Positions 1 through 6,198 of a stretch of 12,901 nt of DNA are shown here, in pieces. Origin of the DNA: Planctomycetota bacterium (GTDB lineage Bacteria; Planctomycetota; UBA1135; JALUZX01); the NCBI GenBank assembly GCA_027011425.1, contig JALUZX010000110.1, positions 1-12,901 of the forward strand, read 5' to 3'. The translations under genes and the position numbers were made by a program. The number at the start of each line of letters is the position of its first letter. The first letter of the stretch is position 1. The notes under the pieces are model-generated. The model searched no databases. It was not told the DNA's origin and was given only the letters and a program-made list of their open reading frames with translations.

Positions 1-45
1 TCTTTTCCTGCAGGGAGAGAAGGGGGGCGGCCCGAACCCGGGAAG

Positions 46-62
46 CCTCCCCGCCGGGGAGG
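46..62. repeat. GC-rich hairpin upstream of sufC
   Basis: CCTCCCC at 46-52 pairs perfectly with GGGGAGG at 56-62 around a GCC loop. A run of five T falls at 76-80, thirteen bases after the stem, too far for a classical intrinsic terminator. It could end an upstream transcript weakly, sit in the suf mRNA leader, or be a chance product of the GC-rich composition. Confidence 0.3.
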
Positions 63-73
63 GGAAAAGAAGA

Positions 74-93
74 CCTTTTTGGACTTGAAAAGG
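74..93. promoter_or_regulatory. Small inverted repeat upstream of sufC, possible operator
   Basis: CCTTTT at 74-79 is mirrored by AAAAGG at 88-93 with an 8-base spacer. It lies 92 bases before the sufC start in an otherwise gene-free leader, so it could be a regulator site for the SUF operon. It does not resemble the IscR type 1 site or the cyanobacterial SufR site (CAAC-N6-GTTG) as I know them. With only six bases per arm, chance is a real possibility. Confidence 0.2.
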
Positions 94-173
94 CCCGCCC
101 TCGCCCCATCAGGGGGAGGCCCGCCCGGAGTGGGCATGGAAAGGCCGGGCGGAAAAACCTCAGAAAAGCCGAT

Positions 174-179
174 TGGAGG
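174..179 (+). promoter_or_regulatory. Ribosome binding site deciding the sufC start
   Basis: TGGAGG lies six bases before the GTG at 186. The upstream frame is open and offers no ATG, GTG or TTG, so this site is the main support for the GTG start. Confidence 0.6.
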
Positions 180-185
180 CCATTC

Positions 186-959
186 GTGGCTGGAAAGAAG
201 ACATCCTTGTTCTCCTGCCGGGGGGTCAGGGTCCGCATCGAAGAAAAAGAAATCGTCCGGGGCGTGGACCTGGAGATCCTGCCAGGGGAAACCCATGCCC
301 TCATGGGACCCAACGGCTCGGGAAAATCCTCCCTGGCCAAGGCCCTGGCGGGCCACCCTGGCTACCCCCTGGAAGGCCGGGTTCTCCTGGACGGCATTCC
401 CCTGGAGGGGCTTCCTCCCCATGAACGGGCCAGGATGGGTCTCTTCCTGGGATTCCAGAATCCCCTGGAGGTCCCAGGAGTCCCGGTGGGCGCCTTCCTG
501 CGGGCCGCCCTCAAGGCCCGCCGGGGGGCGGAAATCCCCTTGAAGGAATTCCGAAAGGATTTGAACCGGGGCCTGGAAGCCCTGGGAATTCCCCGGGGAT
601 TCGCGGGGAGATACCTGAACGAGGGTTTTTCCGGGGGAGAGAAGAAGAAGCTCGAGATCCTCCAGCTCCTCCTCCTGAAACCACGCTTCGCCCTCCTGGA
701 CGAGATCGACTCCGGCCTGGACATCGACGCCCTCAGGGTCGTGGCCCGGGGGATCCGGACCTTCATGGAGGACGGGGAGCGGGGGCTCCTCCTGGTGACC
801 CACTACCGGCGGATCCTGGATTACGTATCTCCCGACAGGATCCATGTCTTCGTGGAAGGCCGGATCGCCGGGACCGGGGGCCCGGAGCTTGCGGAGATCC
901 TGGAGGCCAAGGGCTACGAAGGAATCGGAGTCCCCGCGGCGGCGGGAGGGAACGGATGA
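186..959 (+). CDS. sufC: SufC, ATPase subunit of the SufBCD Fe-S cluster scaffold
   Basis: This is an ABC-type ATPase without membrane segments that drives conformational change of the SufB-SufD scaffold in the cytoplasm. All hallmarks are visible in the 257 residues: Walker A GPNGSGKS at 41-48, Q-loop Gln91, signature FSGGEKKK at 148-155, Walker B ending LLDEID with Asp172-Glu173, the SufC-typical DSGLDID, and the H-loop His206. Length is close to the usual 245-260. The start is a GTG with TGGAGG six bases upstream; the N-terminus then reaches the first strand after about ten residues, as in relatives. The stop overlaps the sufB start in ATGA. SufC comes first here, whereas several known operons place it after sufB or sufD. 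Function is secure from the family; only the exact start is slightly uncertain because the upstream frame is open to the window edge. Confidence 0.96.
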   Translation: MAGKKTSLFSCRGVRVRIEEKEIVRGVDLEILPGETHALMGPNGSGKSSLAKALAGHPGYPLEGRVLLDGIPLEGLPPHERARMGLFLGFQNPLEVPGVPVGAFLRAALKARRGAEIPLKEFRKDLNRGLEALGIPRGFAGRYLNEGFSGGEKKKLEILQLLLLKPRFALLDEIDSGLDIDALRVVARGIRTFMEDGERGLLLVTHYRRILDYVSPDRIHVFVEGRIAGTGGPELAEILEAKGYEGIGVPAAAGGNG

Positions 960-2371
960 AGAACGACCGCCTGAAAGAAGTCAACCGGGACTACCGGGAG
1001 CGGTATGGCTTCGCCGATCCCGAAGAATACCTCTTCAAGGCCCCTCCAGGTCTCGACCGGAAGGTGGTGGAGATGATCACCCGGCACAAGGAGGAACCGG
1101 GCTGGATGCGGGAGTTCCGGCTCGAGGCGCTGGAGCACTTTCTTGCCCGGCCCATGCCCCGCTGGGGAAACACGGATCTCATGGGGGAAGTGGACTTCGA
1201 CTCCATCCACTACTTCGTCCGGGCCCAGGACCGGATGCAGACATCCTGGGAGGAGGTCCCGGAAAAAATCAAGAAGACCTTCGACAAGCTCGGCGTCCCC
1301 GAGGCGGAGCGGAAATTCCTGGCCGGCGTGTCGGCCCAGTACGAGTCGGAGGTGGTCTACCACTCCATCAAGGAGGAACTCACCCGGCTGGGCGTGGTCT
1401 TCCTGGACATGGACTCCGGGCTCAGGGAACACCCCGACCTGGTCCGGGAGTACTTCGCCGCCGTCGTCCCCCCCACAGACAACAAGTTCGCAGCCCTCAA
1501 CAGCGCCGTCTGGTCCGGGGGTTCCTTCGTATACGTCCCTCCGGGAGTTCACGTGGAGATCCCCCTCCAGGCCTACTTCAGGATCAACGCCAAGAACATG
1601 GGGCAATTCGAAAGGACCCTCATCGTCGCCGACGAGGGCTCCTCGGTCCACTACATCGAGGGCTGCACCGCCCCCGTCTACTCCACCGACTCCCTCCACT
1701 CGGCCGTGGTGGAGCTGATCGCCAAGAAGGGCGCCCGGATCCGCTATTCCACCATTCAAAACTGGTCCACCAACGTTTTCAACCTTGTGACCAAGAGGGC
1801 CGTGGCCCACGAGGGAGCCGTGGTGGAATGGGTGGACGGGAACCTGGGATCCAAGTTCACCATGAAATACCCCTCTGTCTACCTGGTGGGGCCCGGCGCC
1901 CACGGGGAGGTTCTCTCCATCGCCTTTGCCGGCGACGGCCAGCACCAGGACGCGGGCGCGAAGATGATCCACGCCGCGCCGGACACGACCTCCCGGATCG
2001 TGAGCAAGTCCATCTCCAAGGGCCGGGGAAGGTCCAGCTACAGGGGCCTGGTCAAGATCCACAAGGGAGCCCGCCGCTGCAGGACCCACGTGGAGTGCGA
2101 CGCCCTGCTCCTGGACCCCCAGGCCCGGTCGGACACCTATCCAACCATGGAGGTCGAGGAGAGGGACGTCCAGGTGGAGCACGAGGCCCGGGTCTCCAAG
2201 CTCGCCGAGGAACAGCTCTTCTACCTCCAGAGCAGGGGACTGGACGAGGACGAGGCCAGGCTCATGGTGGTCAACGGGTTCATCGAACCCTTTACCAGGG
2301 AGCTTCCCATGGAATATGCCGTTGAATTGAACCGGCTCATCGCCCTGGAAATGGAGGGGTCCGTTGGTTGA
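956..2371 (+). CDS. sufB: SufB, Fe-S cluster scaffold protein
   Basis: SufB forms the scaffold with SufD and SufC and receives sulfur for cluster assembly. The 471-residue product matches the family in length and order: N-terminal helical region with the YGF motif near residue 17, then the long beta-helix, then a C-terminal helical part ending FIEPFTRELPMEYAVELNRL. Key residues can be placed. Cys381 (VECDALL) and His409-Glu410 (VEHEA) have the same 28-residue spacing as Cys405 and His433-Glu434 of E. coli SufB, which are implicated in cluster binding. Cys237 in YIEGCTAP, a conserved cysteine of the beta-helix, is also present. The ATG at 956 has GGAGG six bases upstream and overlaps the sufC stop by four bases; the end overlaps sufD by eight. 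Nothing suggests damage. Confidence 0.97.
   Translation: MKNDRLKEVNRDYRERYGFADPEEYLFKAPPGLDRKVVEMITRHKEEPGWMREFRLEALEHFLARPMPRWGNTDLMGEVDFDSIHYFVRAQDRMQTSWEEVPEKIKKTFDKLGVPEAERKFLAGVSAQYESEVVYHSIKEELTRLGVVFLDMDSGLREHPDLVREYFAAVVPPTDNKFAALNSAVWSGGSFVYVPPGVHVEIPLQAYFRINAKNMGQFERTLIVADEGSSVHYIEGCTAPVYSTDSLHSAVVELIAKKGARIRYSTIQNWSTNVFNLVTKRAVAHEGAVVEWVDGNLGSKFTMKYPSVYLVGPGAHGEVLSIAFAGDGQHQDAGAKMIHAAPDTTSRIVSKSISKGRGRSSYRGLVKIHKGARRCRTHVECDALLLDPQARSDTYPTMEVEERDVQVEHEARVSKLAEEQLFYLQSRGLDEDEARLMVVNGFIEPFTRELPMEYAVELNRLIALEMEGSVG
2353..2359 (+). promoter_or_regulatory. Ribosome binding site deciding the sufD TTG start
   Basis: GGAGGGG lies inside the end of sufB, four bases before the TTG at 2364. 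The next in-frame candidate, GTG at 2394, only has GGAG directly abutting it, which is too close. The site therefore favours the rare TTG start and translational coupling with sufB. Confidence 0.5.
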
Positions 2372-3644
2372 GACGAACGCTGCGGCCCCCGGAGTGAAGG
2401 ACATCTTCCGCCGGGAAATCCTGGAGGAGGGGGCCTGCCGGCTGGACGAACTCCAGGCAGTGAGGGCCCTCCGGCGGCGGGCTCTGGAGATCTTCTCGGC
2501 CACGCCCCTTCCAGGCGACGCGGCCCACCTGTGGAGATATACCCGCCCCGAACGTCTCCTTCCCGGCGCCCCGCCGGAAAGGAATCCAAAGCCGGAAGAG
2601 GAAAGGCTCCCTACCGGCGCAGAACCTTTCCTCCGGGTTCTTCCATGTCGGCCCCCCCTGGTCCACCCGGGGGGCGAGGCAGCGGAGAAAGGCGTCCGGG
2701 TCCTTCCCCTGGCCCATGTTCCGCCCACGCGAAGCCGGCTGGGAGGACTCGTGCCTCCGGAGATGGGCATCATGGAAGCCCTGAACGGCGCCTTCTGGAA
2801 CTCGGGCCTTCTCCTGGAGATCCCTCCCGGGGTCGTCCTGGAGGAGCCCATCCGGATCCAGGTCCCGGCGGGCCGGGGGGCGAGGCTTCCCCGGATCGCC
2901 GTCCGGGCCGGGCGGGACTCCAGGGCGACCGTCGTGGAGGAACACTCGGGGGGGAAGGCGGGAGCAAAAGTGGTCTCGGTCACCGAACTCTTCCTCGAGG
3001 AAGGCGCTTCTCTCTCCTGGTTTCTCTTCCAGACCTGGGAAAAGGGTGTTTCCGGGCACCTCACCCAGAGAGCCTCCCTGGAAAAGGAAGCCGGGCTTTT
3101 CACCCTCTTCGCCACTTTGGGGGGAGATTGTTTCAAGGCCGACCTGGGGGCCTTCCTTTCGGGCAAGGGGGCGAGAAGCGACCTGGCCGGGTTCACCCTG
3201 GGAGAAGGCAGGACCCACGTGGACCACCATACGGAACACCGGCACCTTGCCGGGGGGACCCGTTCGGACATGGACATCCGGGCCGTCCTGGCGGGCGAAT
3301 CCCGGGCGGTCTACACCGGGCTCATCCGGATCGAGGAGGGATGCCCGGATACGGAGGCCTTCCAGGAGGCCCGCACCCTTCTCCTCTCCCGGAAGGCCCG
3401 GTCCGAGACCATCCCGGAACTGGAGATCCTTACCGACGATGTCCGCTGTTCCCACGGCGCGGCGGCCTCGCCCGTCCCGGAAGAAGAGATCTTCTACCTG
3501 GAGAGCCGCGGGCTTTCCCGGCGGGAGGCTCTCAGGCTCTACGTGGGCGGATTCTTCCGCGCCTCCCTGGACCGGATCCCCCCCTCTTCGAGGGAAACGG
3601 TGGAGAGGATTCTCAAGGAAAGGATCGAGCGAACGGAGCCCTGA
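2364..3644 (+). CDS. sufD: SufD, Fe-S scaffold partner of SufB
   Basis: SufD is the paralogue of SufB that completes the SufBCD scaffold and is implicated in iron entry. The 426-residue protein shows the expected plan: an N-terminal helical region with LWRYT near residues 56-60, a beta-helix core, and the C-terminal core with GTRSDMDIRAVLAGESRAVYTGLI at about 298-321. VRCSHGA near 360-366 and IFYLESRGLS near 376-385 are SufD hallmarks; His364 corresponds to the E. coli SufD His360 implicated in cluster assembly. The region around 60-115 is less conserved. The start is TTG, overlapping the sufB end by eight bases and preceded by GGAGGGG; a GTG at 2394 is the alternative and would remove ten residues. 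Two bases separate its stop from the Rieske gene start. Confidence 0.94.
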   Translation: MVETNAAAPGVKDIFRREILEEGACRLDELQAVRALRRRALEIFSATPLPGDAAHLWRYTRPERLLPGAPPERNPKPEEERLPTGAEPFLRVLPCRPPLVHPGGEAAEKGVRVLPLAHVPPTRSRLGGLVPPEMGIMEALNGAFWNSGLLLEIPPGVVLEEPIRIQVPAGRGARLPRIAVRAGRDSRATVVEEHSGGKAGAKVVSVTELFLEEGASLSWFLFQTWEKGVSGHLTQRASLEKEAGLFTLFATLGGDCFKADLGAFLSGKGARSDLAGFTLGEGRTHVDHHTEHRHLAGGTRSDMDIRAVLAGESRAVYTGLIRIEEGCPDTEAFQEARTLLLSRKARSETIPELEILTDDVRCSHGAAASPVPEEEIFYLESRGLSRREALRLYVGGFFRASLDRIPPSSRETVERILKERIERTEP

Positions 3645-3646
3645 CA

Positions 3647-3973
3647 ATGGCGGAATACATTGGAGCCGGAAACATCGAAGACCTTCCCGTCGGCGGGAAG
3701 CGAGCCCTCCGCGCCGGGGGAAAGGAACTTCTTCTTGTCAGGGTCGGACCAAGAGAGGTCTACTGCGTGGAGAACCGGTGCACCCACGCCGACGCTCCCT
3801 TGGAGAAAGGAGAGCTGGAGGGGACCCGGATCGAATGTCCCCGCCACGGGGCCCGGTTCGACCTCCGCACGGGGGCCGTCCTGCGCATGCCCGCCGCCGT
3901 CCCGCTCCGAACCTTCCCGGTGAGGATCCTGGAGGGAGGGGAGGTGGAAGTGGACCTGGAGGAAGAGGATTGA
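3647..3973 (+). CDS. Small Rieske [2Fe-2S] ferredoxin of the SUF operon
   Basis: The 108-residue protein is a stand-alone Rieske domain. The first cluster motif is Cys45-x-His47 (CTH) and the second is Cys64-x-x-His67 (CPRH), separated by sixteen residues, followed by the ARFDLRTG loop typical of oxygenase-type Rieske ferredoxins. No signal peptide or membrane segment is seen, so it should be cytoplasmic. Such genes are often annotated as the ferredoxin subunit of a non-heme iron oxygenase. Inside a SUF operon, between sufD and sufS, an electron-transfer role in cluster assembly or repair is more likely, though unproven. The ATG at 3647 has GGAG eight bases upstream and follows the sufD stop by two bases; the sufS start is two bases after its own stop. 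From memory, actinobacterial SUF operons carry a similar gene. Confidence 0.9.
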   Translation: MAEYIGAGNIEDLPVGGKRALRAGGKELLLVRVGPREVYCVENRCTHADAPLEKGELEGTRIECPRHGARFDLRTGAVLRMPAAVPLRTFPVRILEGGEVEVDLEEED

Positions 3974-3975
3974 CG

Positions 3976-5211
3976 ATGGCCGCCGGGGCGAAGCTGGATC
4001 CGGGGAAGGTGCGCGGGGAGTTTCCCCTCCTGGCCGGGAAGAGGGGCAAGGGGAGGCTGGTCTACCTGGACAGCGCCGCCACGACCCAGAAACCAGAGAG
4101 GGTGATCGCCGCCGAGGCCCGCTTTTACCGGGAGTCCAACGCCAACGTCCACCGGGGCCTCTACGACCTGGCGGGAAGGGCCACGGAGGCCTACGAGGGG
4201 TGCCGGCGGAGGGTGGCGGCCTTCCTGGGCGCCGACCCCAGGGGGGTGGTGATCACCCGGAACGCCACGGCCGCCCTCAACCTGGCCGCCCTGGGTTCGG
4301 CCCGCCTTCTCGGACGAGGAGACGAAATCCTCGTTACCGTCATGGAGCACCACGCAAACCTGGTTCCCTGGATCCAGGTCGCGAAAAGGACCGGCGCCGC
4401 CCTCAAGCACATTCCCCTGGACCGGATGGGACGCCTCGACCTGGAGGCGCTCCCCGGGCTCCTGGGGCCGAGGACCAGGATCGCGGCCCTTTCGGCGGCA
4501 TCCAACGTCCTGGGCACGATTCCGCCCCTTGCCGAAATCGCCCGGCGGGCCCGGGAGGCAGGGGCCCTGGTGGTGGTCGACGCCGCCCAGGCCGCGGGGC
4601 GGCTCCCCCTCTCCTTCGAAAAGACCGGGGCGGACCTGCTGGCCTTTTCGGCCCACAAGTGCTACGGCCCCATGGGTCTCGGGTTCCTGGTGGGGAAACC
4701 AGAGGTCCTGGAACGGCTGGAACCCCTGGAGACGGGCGGCGAGATGATCGAAGCGGTCCACATGGACCGGGCCTCCTGGGCCGAGGTTCCCCGCCGCTTC
4801 GAGGCGGGAACCCCCAACGTCGCGGCGGCGGCGGCCTTTCCTCCCGCCCTGGACCTCCTGGAGGAGATCGGCCTGGACCGGGTGAGGCGGCACGAGATGG
4901 AACTCACAGAATATGCCCTTGAACGCCTCTCATCCCTGGAGGGCCTGGAGATCCTGGGCCCCGCAAACCCGGAGGAACGGGTGGGCCTGGTGAGCTTCCA
5001 CGACCCCCTGGTCCATCCCCACGACCTGGCCACCTTCCTTGACGGGGAAGGGGTGGCCGTGAGAGCGGGGCACCACTGCGCGCAACCCCTTCACCGGATT
5101 CTCGGGATCCCTTCCTCGCTACGGGCCTCCTTCGGGATCTACACCGTCAAGGAGGACGTGGACGCCCTGGTGGAAGGCATAGGAAAGGCAAGGAGGTATT
5201 TCCAAGGGTGA
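3976..5211 (+). CDS. sufS: SufS, group II cysteine desulfurase
   Basis: SufS is a PLP enzyme that takes sulfur from L-cysteine, giving alanine and a persulfide on its active-site cysteine. The 411 residues fit the family (about 400-415). Visible active-site residues are His125 (EHHANLVPW), Asp202 and Gln205 (VDAAQAAG), the PLP lysine Lys228 in SAHKCYGPMG, and the catalytic Cys368 in RAGHHCAQP. The short loop around this cysteine and the RxSFGIYT-like end mark the SufS rather than the IscS/NifS class. The ATG at 3976 follows a purine-rich AGAGG seven bases upstream. The stop overlaps the sufU GTG start in GTGA. With SufU next door and no SufE in view, SufU is the expected sulfur acceptor. Confidence 0.96.
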   Translation: MAAGAKLDPGKVRGEFPLLAGKRGKGRLVYLDSAATTQKPERVIAAEARFYRESNANVHRGLYDLAGRATEAYEGCRRRVAAFLGADPRGVVITRNATAALNLAALGSARLLGRGDEILVTVMEHHANLVPWIQVAKRTGAALKHIPLDRMGRLDLEALPGLLGPRTRIAALSAASNVLGTIPPLAEIARRAREAGALVVVDAAQAAGRLPLSFEKTGADLLAFSAHKCYGPMGLGFLVGKPEVLERLEPLETGGEMIEAVHMDRASWAEVPRRFEAGTPNVAAAAAFPPALDLLEEIGLDRVRRHEMELTEYALERLSSLEGLEILGPANPEERVGLVSFHDPLVHPHDLATFLDGEGVAVRAGHHCAQPLHRILGIPSSLRASFGIYTVKEDVDALVEGIGKARRYFQG

Positions 5212-5642
5212 ACCTGGACGATCTCTACAGGGACGTGGTCATGGACCACTACAAGAACCCCCGGGGGCGGGAGCCCCTGGAGCGGGTGGACATCCACGCC
5301 GAGGGGGCCAACCCCTCCTGCGGCGACGAGGTGGGCCTGGATCTCCAGGTCGAGGAGGGGAGGATCCTCAAGGTGGGCGTCCGGGGGCGGGGATGCGCCG
5401 TCTCCACGGCCTCCGGGTCCATCCTGGCGGAGATGGTGGAGGGGCTCACCCTGGAAGAGGCGGGCCGGGTGGCGCGCCGGATGAAGGGGGCCCTCAAGGG
5501 AGAGGTCAGGCCGGGGGAGATCGACATGGGAGACCTGGAGGCGCTTACGGGTGTCCGGAAGTTCCCGGTCCGGATCAAGTGCGCCCTCCTGCCCTGGGTG
5601 ACCCTCCTGGAGGCCCTCCTGGAAAAGGAGAAGGAAACGTGA
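5208..5642 (+). CDS. sufU: SufU, zinc-type sulfur acceptor for SufS
   Basis: The 144-residue product belongs to the IscU/NifU-N superfamily. Three cysteines and an aspartate are in place: Cys38 and Asp40 (NPSCGDE), Cys63 (GCAVSTASGS) and Cys125 (KCALLPW). Their spacing is identical to Cys41, Asp43, Cys66 and Cys128 of Bacillus subtilis SufU. The roughly twenty-residue insertion between the second and third cysteine relative to IscU also marks the SufU branch. In that branch the protein binds zinc and takes persulfide sulfur from SufS by ligand swapping, rather than acting as a scaffold. The start is GTG, overlapping the sufS stop by four bases, with AGGAGG eleven bases upstream, a rather long spacing. 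Its stop overlaps the next gene in GTGA. Confidence 0.94.
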   Translation: MNLDDLYRDVVMDHYKNPRGREPLERVDIHAEGANPSCGDEVGLDLQVEEGRILKVGVRGRGCAVSTASGSILAEMVEGLTLEEAGRVARRMKGALKGEVRPGEIDMGDLEALTGVRKFPVRIKCALLPWVTLLEALLEKEKET

Positions 5643-5962
5643 GGGAACCCGCCTTTCCCTCCCCGGAAGTGCGGGAGGCCCTGGCGCGGGTGGAGGACCC
5701 GGAGATCGGGTTCTCCATCGTGGATCTGGGCCTGGTCCGGGGAGTGGTCCCCCTGTCCTCGGGAAAGGGATACAAGGTCCTCCTGACCTTGACCTCCCCC
5801 ATGTGTCCCATGGGCCCGGAAATCGTGGAATCCTGCAGGCAGGCCCTCCTCGGCTTGGAAGGCGTGGAGGAGGCGGAGGTGGAACTCGTCTGGAACCCGC
5901 CCTGGGATCCGGCGACGGACGCCTCCGAGGAAATCCGGGCGGAGTTCGGAATCTGGGATTGA
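5639..5962 (+). CDS. sufT: SufT/PaaD-like MIP18-family (DUF59) Fe-S maturation protein
   Basis: This 107-residue protein is a single MIP18/DUF59 domain. Diagnostic segments are DPEIGFSIVDLGLV at 20-33, TLTSPMCPMG at 50-59 with Cys56, and the C-terminal VELVWNPPWDP near 81-91. Relatives in SUF operons (SufT) and in phenylacetate clusters (PaaD) assist Fe-S protein maturation; the SUF context makes the first role more likely. The GTG at 5639 overlaps the sufU stop by four bases and has AGGAG eight bases upstream. The frame is open further upstream inside sufU, but a longer product would lack family similarity. It is the last gene of the operon: a stem-loop follows four bases after the stop and the next gene starts 236 bases later. 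Confidence 0.9.
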   Translation: MREPAFPSPEVREALARVEDPEIGFSIVDLGLVRGVVPLSSGKGYKVLLTLTSPMCPMGPEIVESCRQALLGLEGVEEAEVELVWNPPWDPATDASEEIRAEFGIWD

Positions 5963-6198
5963 TCCAGCTTCCGCCGCCCGGAAGCTTCACACACCCTCAC
6001 ACCGGAATCCCATTGGAAGAGACTTGTTTCCGGCCGGCACAGCGCCTTCTGCCGCGACTTGATCCTTCCGCCCGGAAAAACTACCCTTTCTTTTCCTTCG
6101 CAGGCAGGTTTCCGGAAATTCCTTAGCGATTTTCCCGGTTCCTTCCGGCAAAATCAAGGTTTTCCCTGTTCTTCTCCTTTTCCCCGGCTATTTCACAG
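5963..6198. other. Intergenic region with TTCCGG-core dyads and pyrimidine-rich leader
   Basis: No gene is supported here. Besides the stem-loop at 5966-5986 it holds CCGGAA/TTCCGG (6002-6007 and 6028-6033), TTCCG-CC-CGGAA (6066-6077), the perfect palindrome TTTCCGGAAA (6109-6118) and a single TTCCGG (6143-6148). From about 6159 to 6186 the + strand is almost pure pyrimidine and lacks a Shine-Dalgarno site before the kinase start. The promoter of the second gene set is presumably here. The best -35/-10 candidate (TTGATC at 6059, TACCCT at 6082) is weak. Confidence 0.5.
5966..5986 (+). terminator. Stem-loop after the suf operon, possible terminator
   Basis: AGCTTCCG (5966-5973) pairs perfectly with CGGAAGCT (5979-5986) around a five-base CCGCC loop, immediately after the last suf stop codon. 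Position and stem strength fit transcript termination or 3' end protection. No T run follows (the next bases are TCACACACC), so it is not a textbook intrinsic terminator. It may work with Rho or simply stabilise the mRNA end. Confidence 0.4.

Larger units (their letters stand above)
1..185. other. Non-coding leader upstream of the suf operon (left edge of window)
   Basis: No convincing gene is seen here. One frame closes with a stop at 86-88 and could be the tail of an upstream gene, but its residues match nothing I recognise. The frame of sufC stays open without a stop to the left edge, yet has no ATG, GTG or TTG before 186. The stretch contains a GC-rich hairpin (46-62) and an inverted repeat (74-93). 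I could not find a convincing -35/-10 pair. The operon promoter is presumably here or further left. Confidence 0.5.

Noticed and set aside
46..80. Intrinsic terminator of an upstream gene (hairpin 46-62 plus TTTTT)
   Set aside because: The T run is thirteen bases after the stem and only five long, so it does not fit a classical terminator. The hairpin is kept only as a low-confidence repeat.
844..2325. Long + strand open frame of 493 codons in another frame over sufB
   Set aside because: Arg/Gly/Pro-rich shadow frame; sufB in its proper frame carries all family residues.
914..3277. Long open frame of 787 codons on the - strand across sufB and sufD
   Set aside because: It is antisense to two clear, motif-rich genes. 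Its composition (rich in Gly, Pro, Val, His, Asp) is what the reverse complement of high-GC coding DNA gives, and no family motif is visible.
5208..5642. Calling this gene iscU or a NifU scaffold
   Set aside because: The residue spacing and the insertion before the third cysteine match SufU, and it sits directly behind a group II desulfurase.
6059..6087. Sigma-70-like promoter (TTGATC, 17 bases, TACCCT) before the kinase
   Set aside because: Only four of six and three of six consensus positions match, which is no better than expected by chance in a scan of this length.
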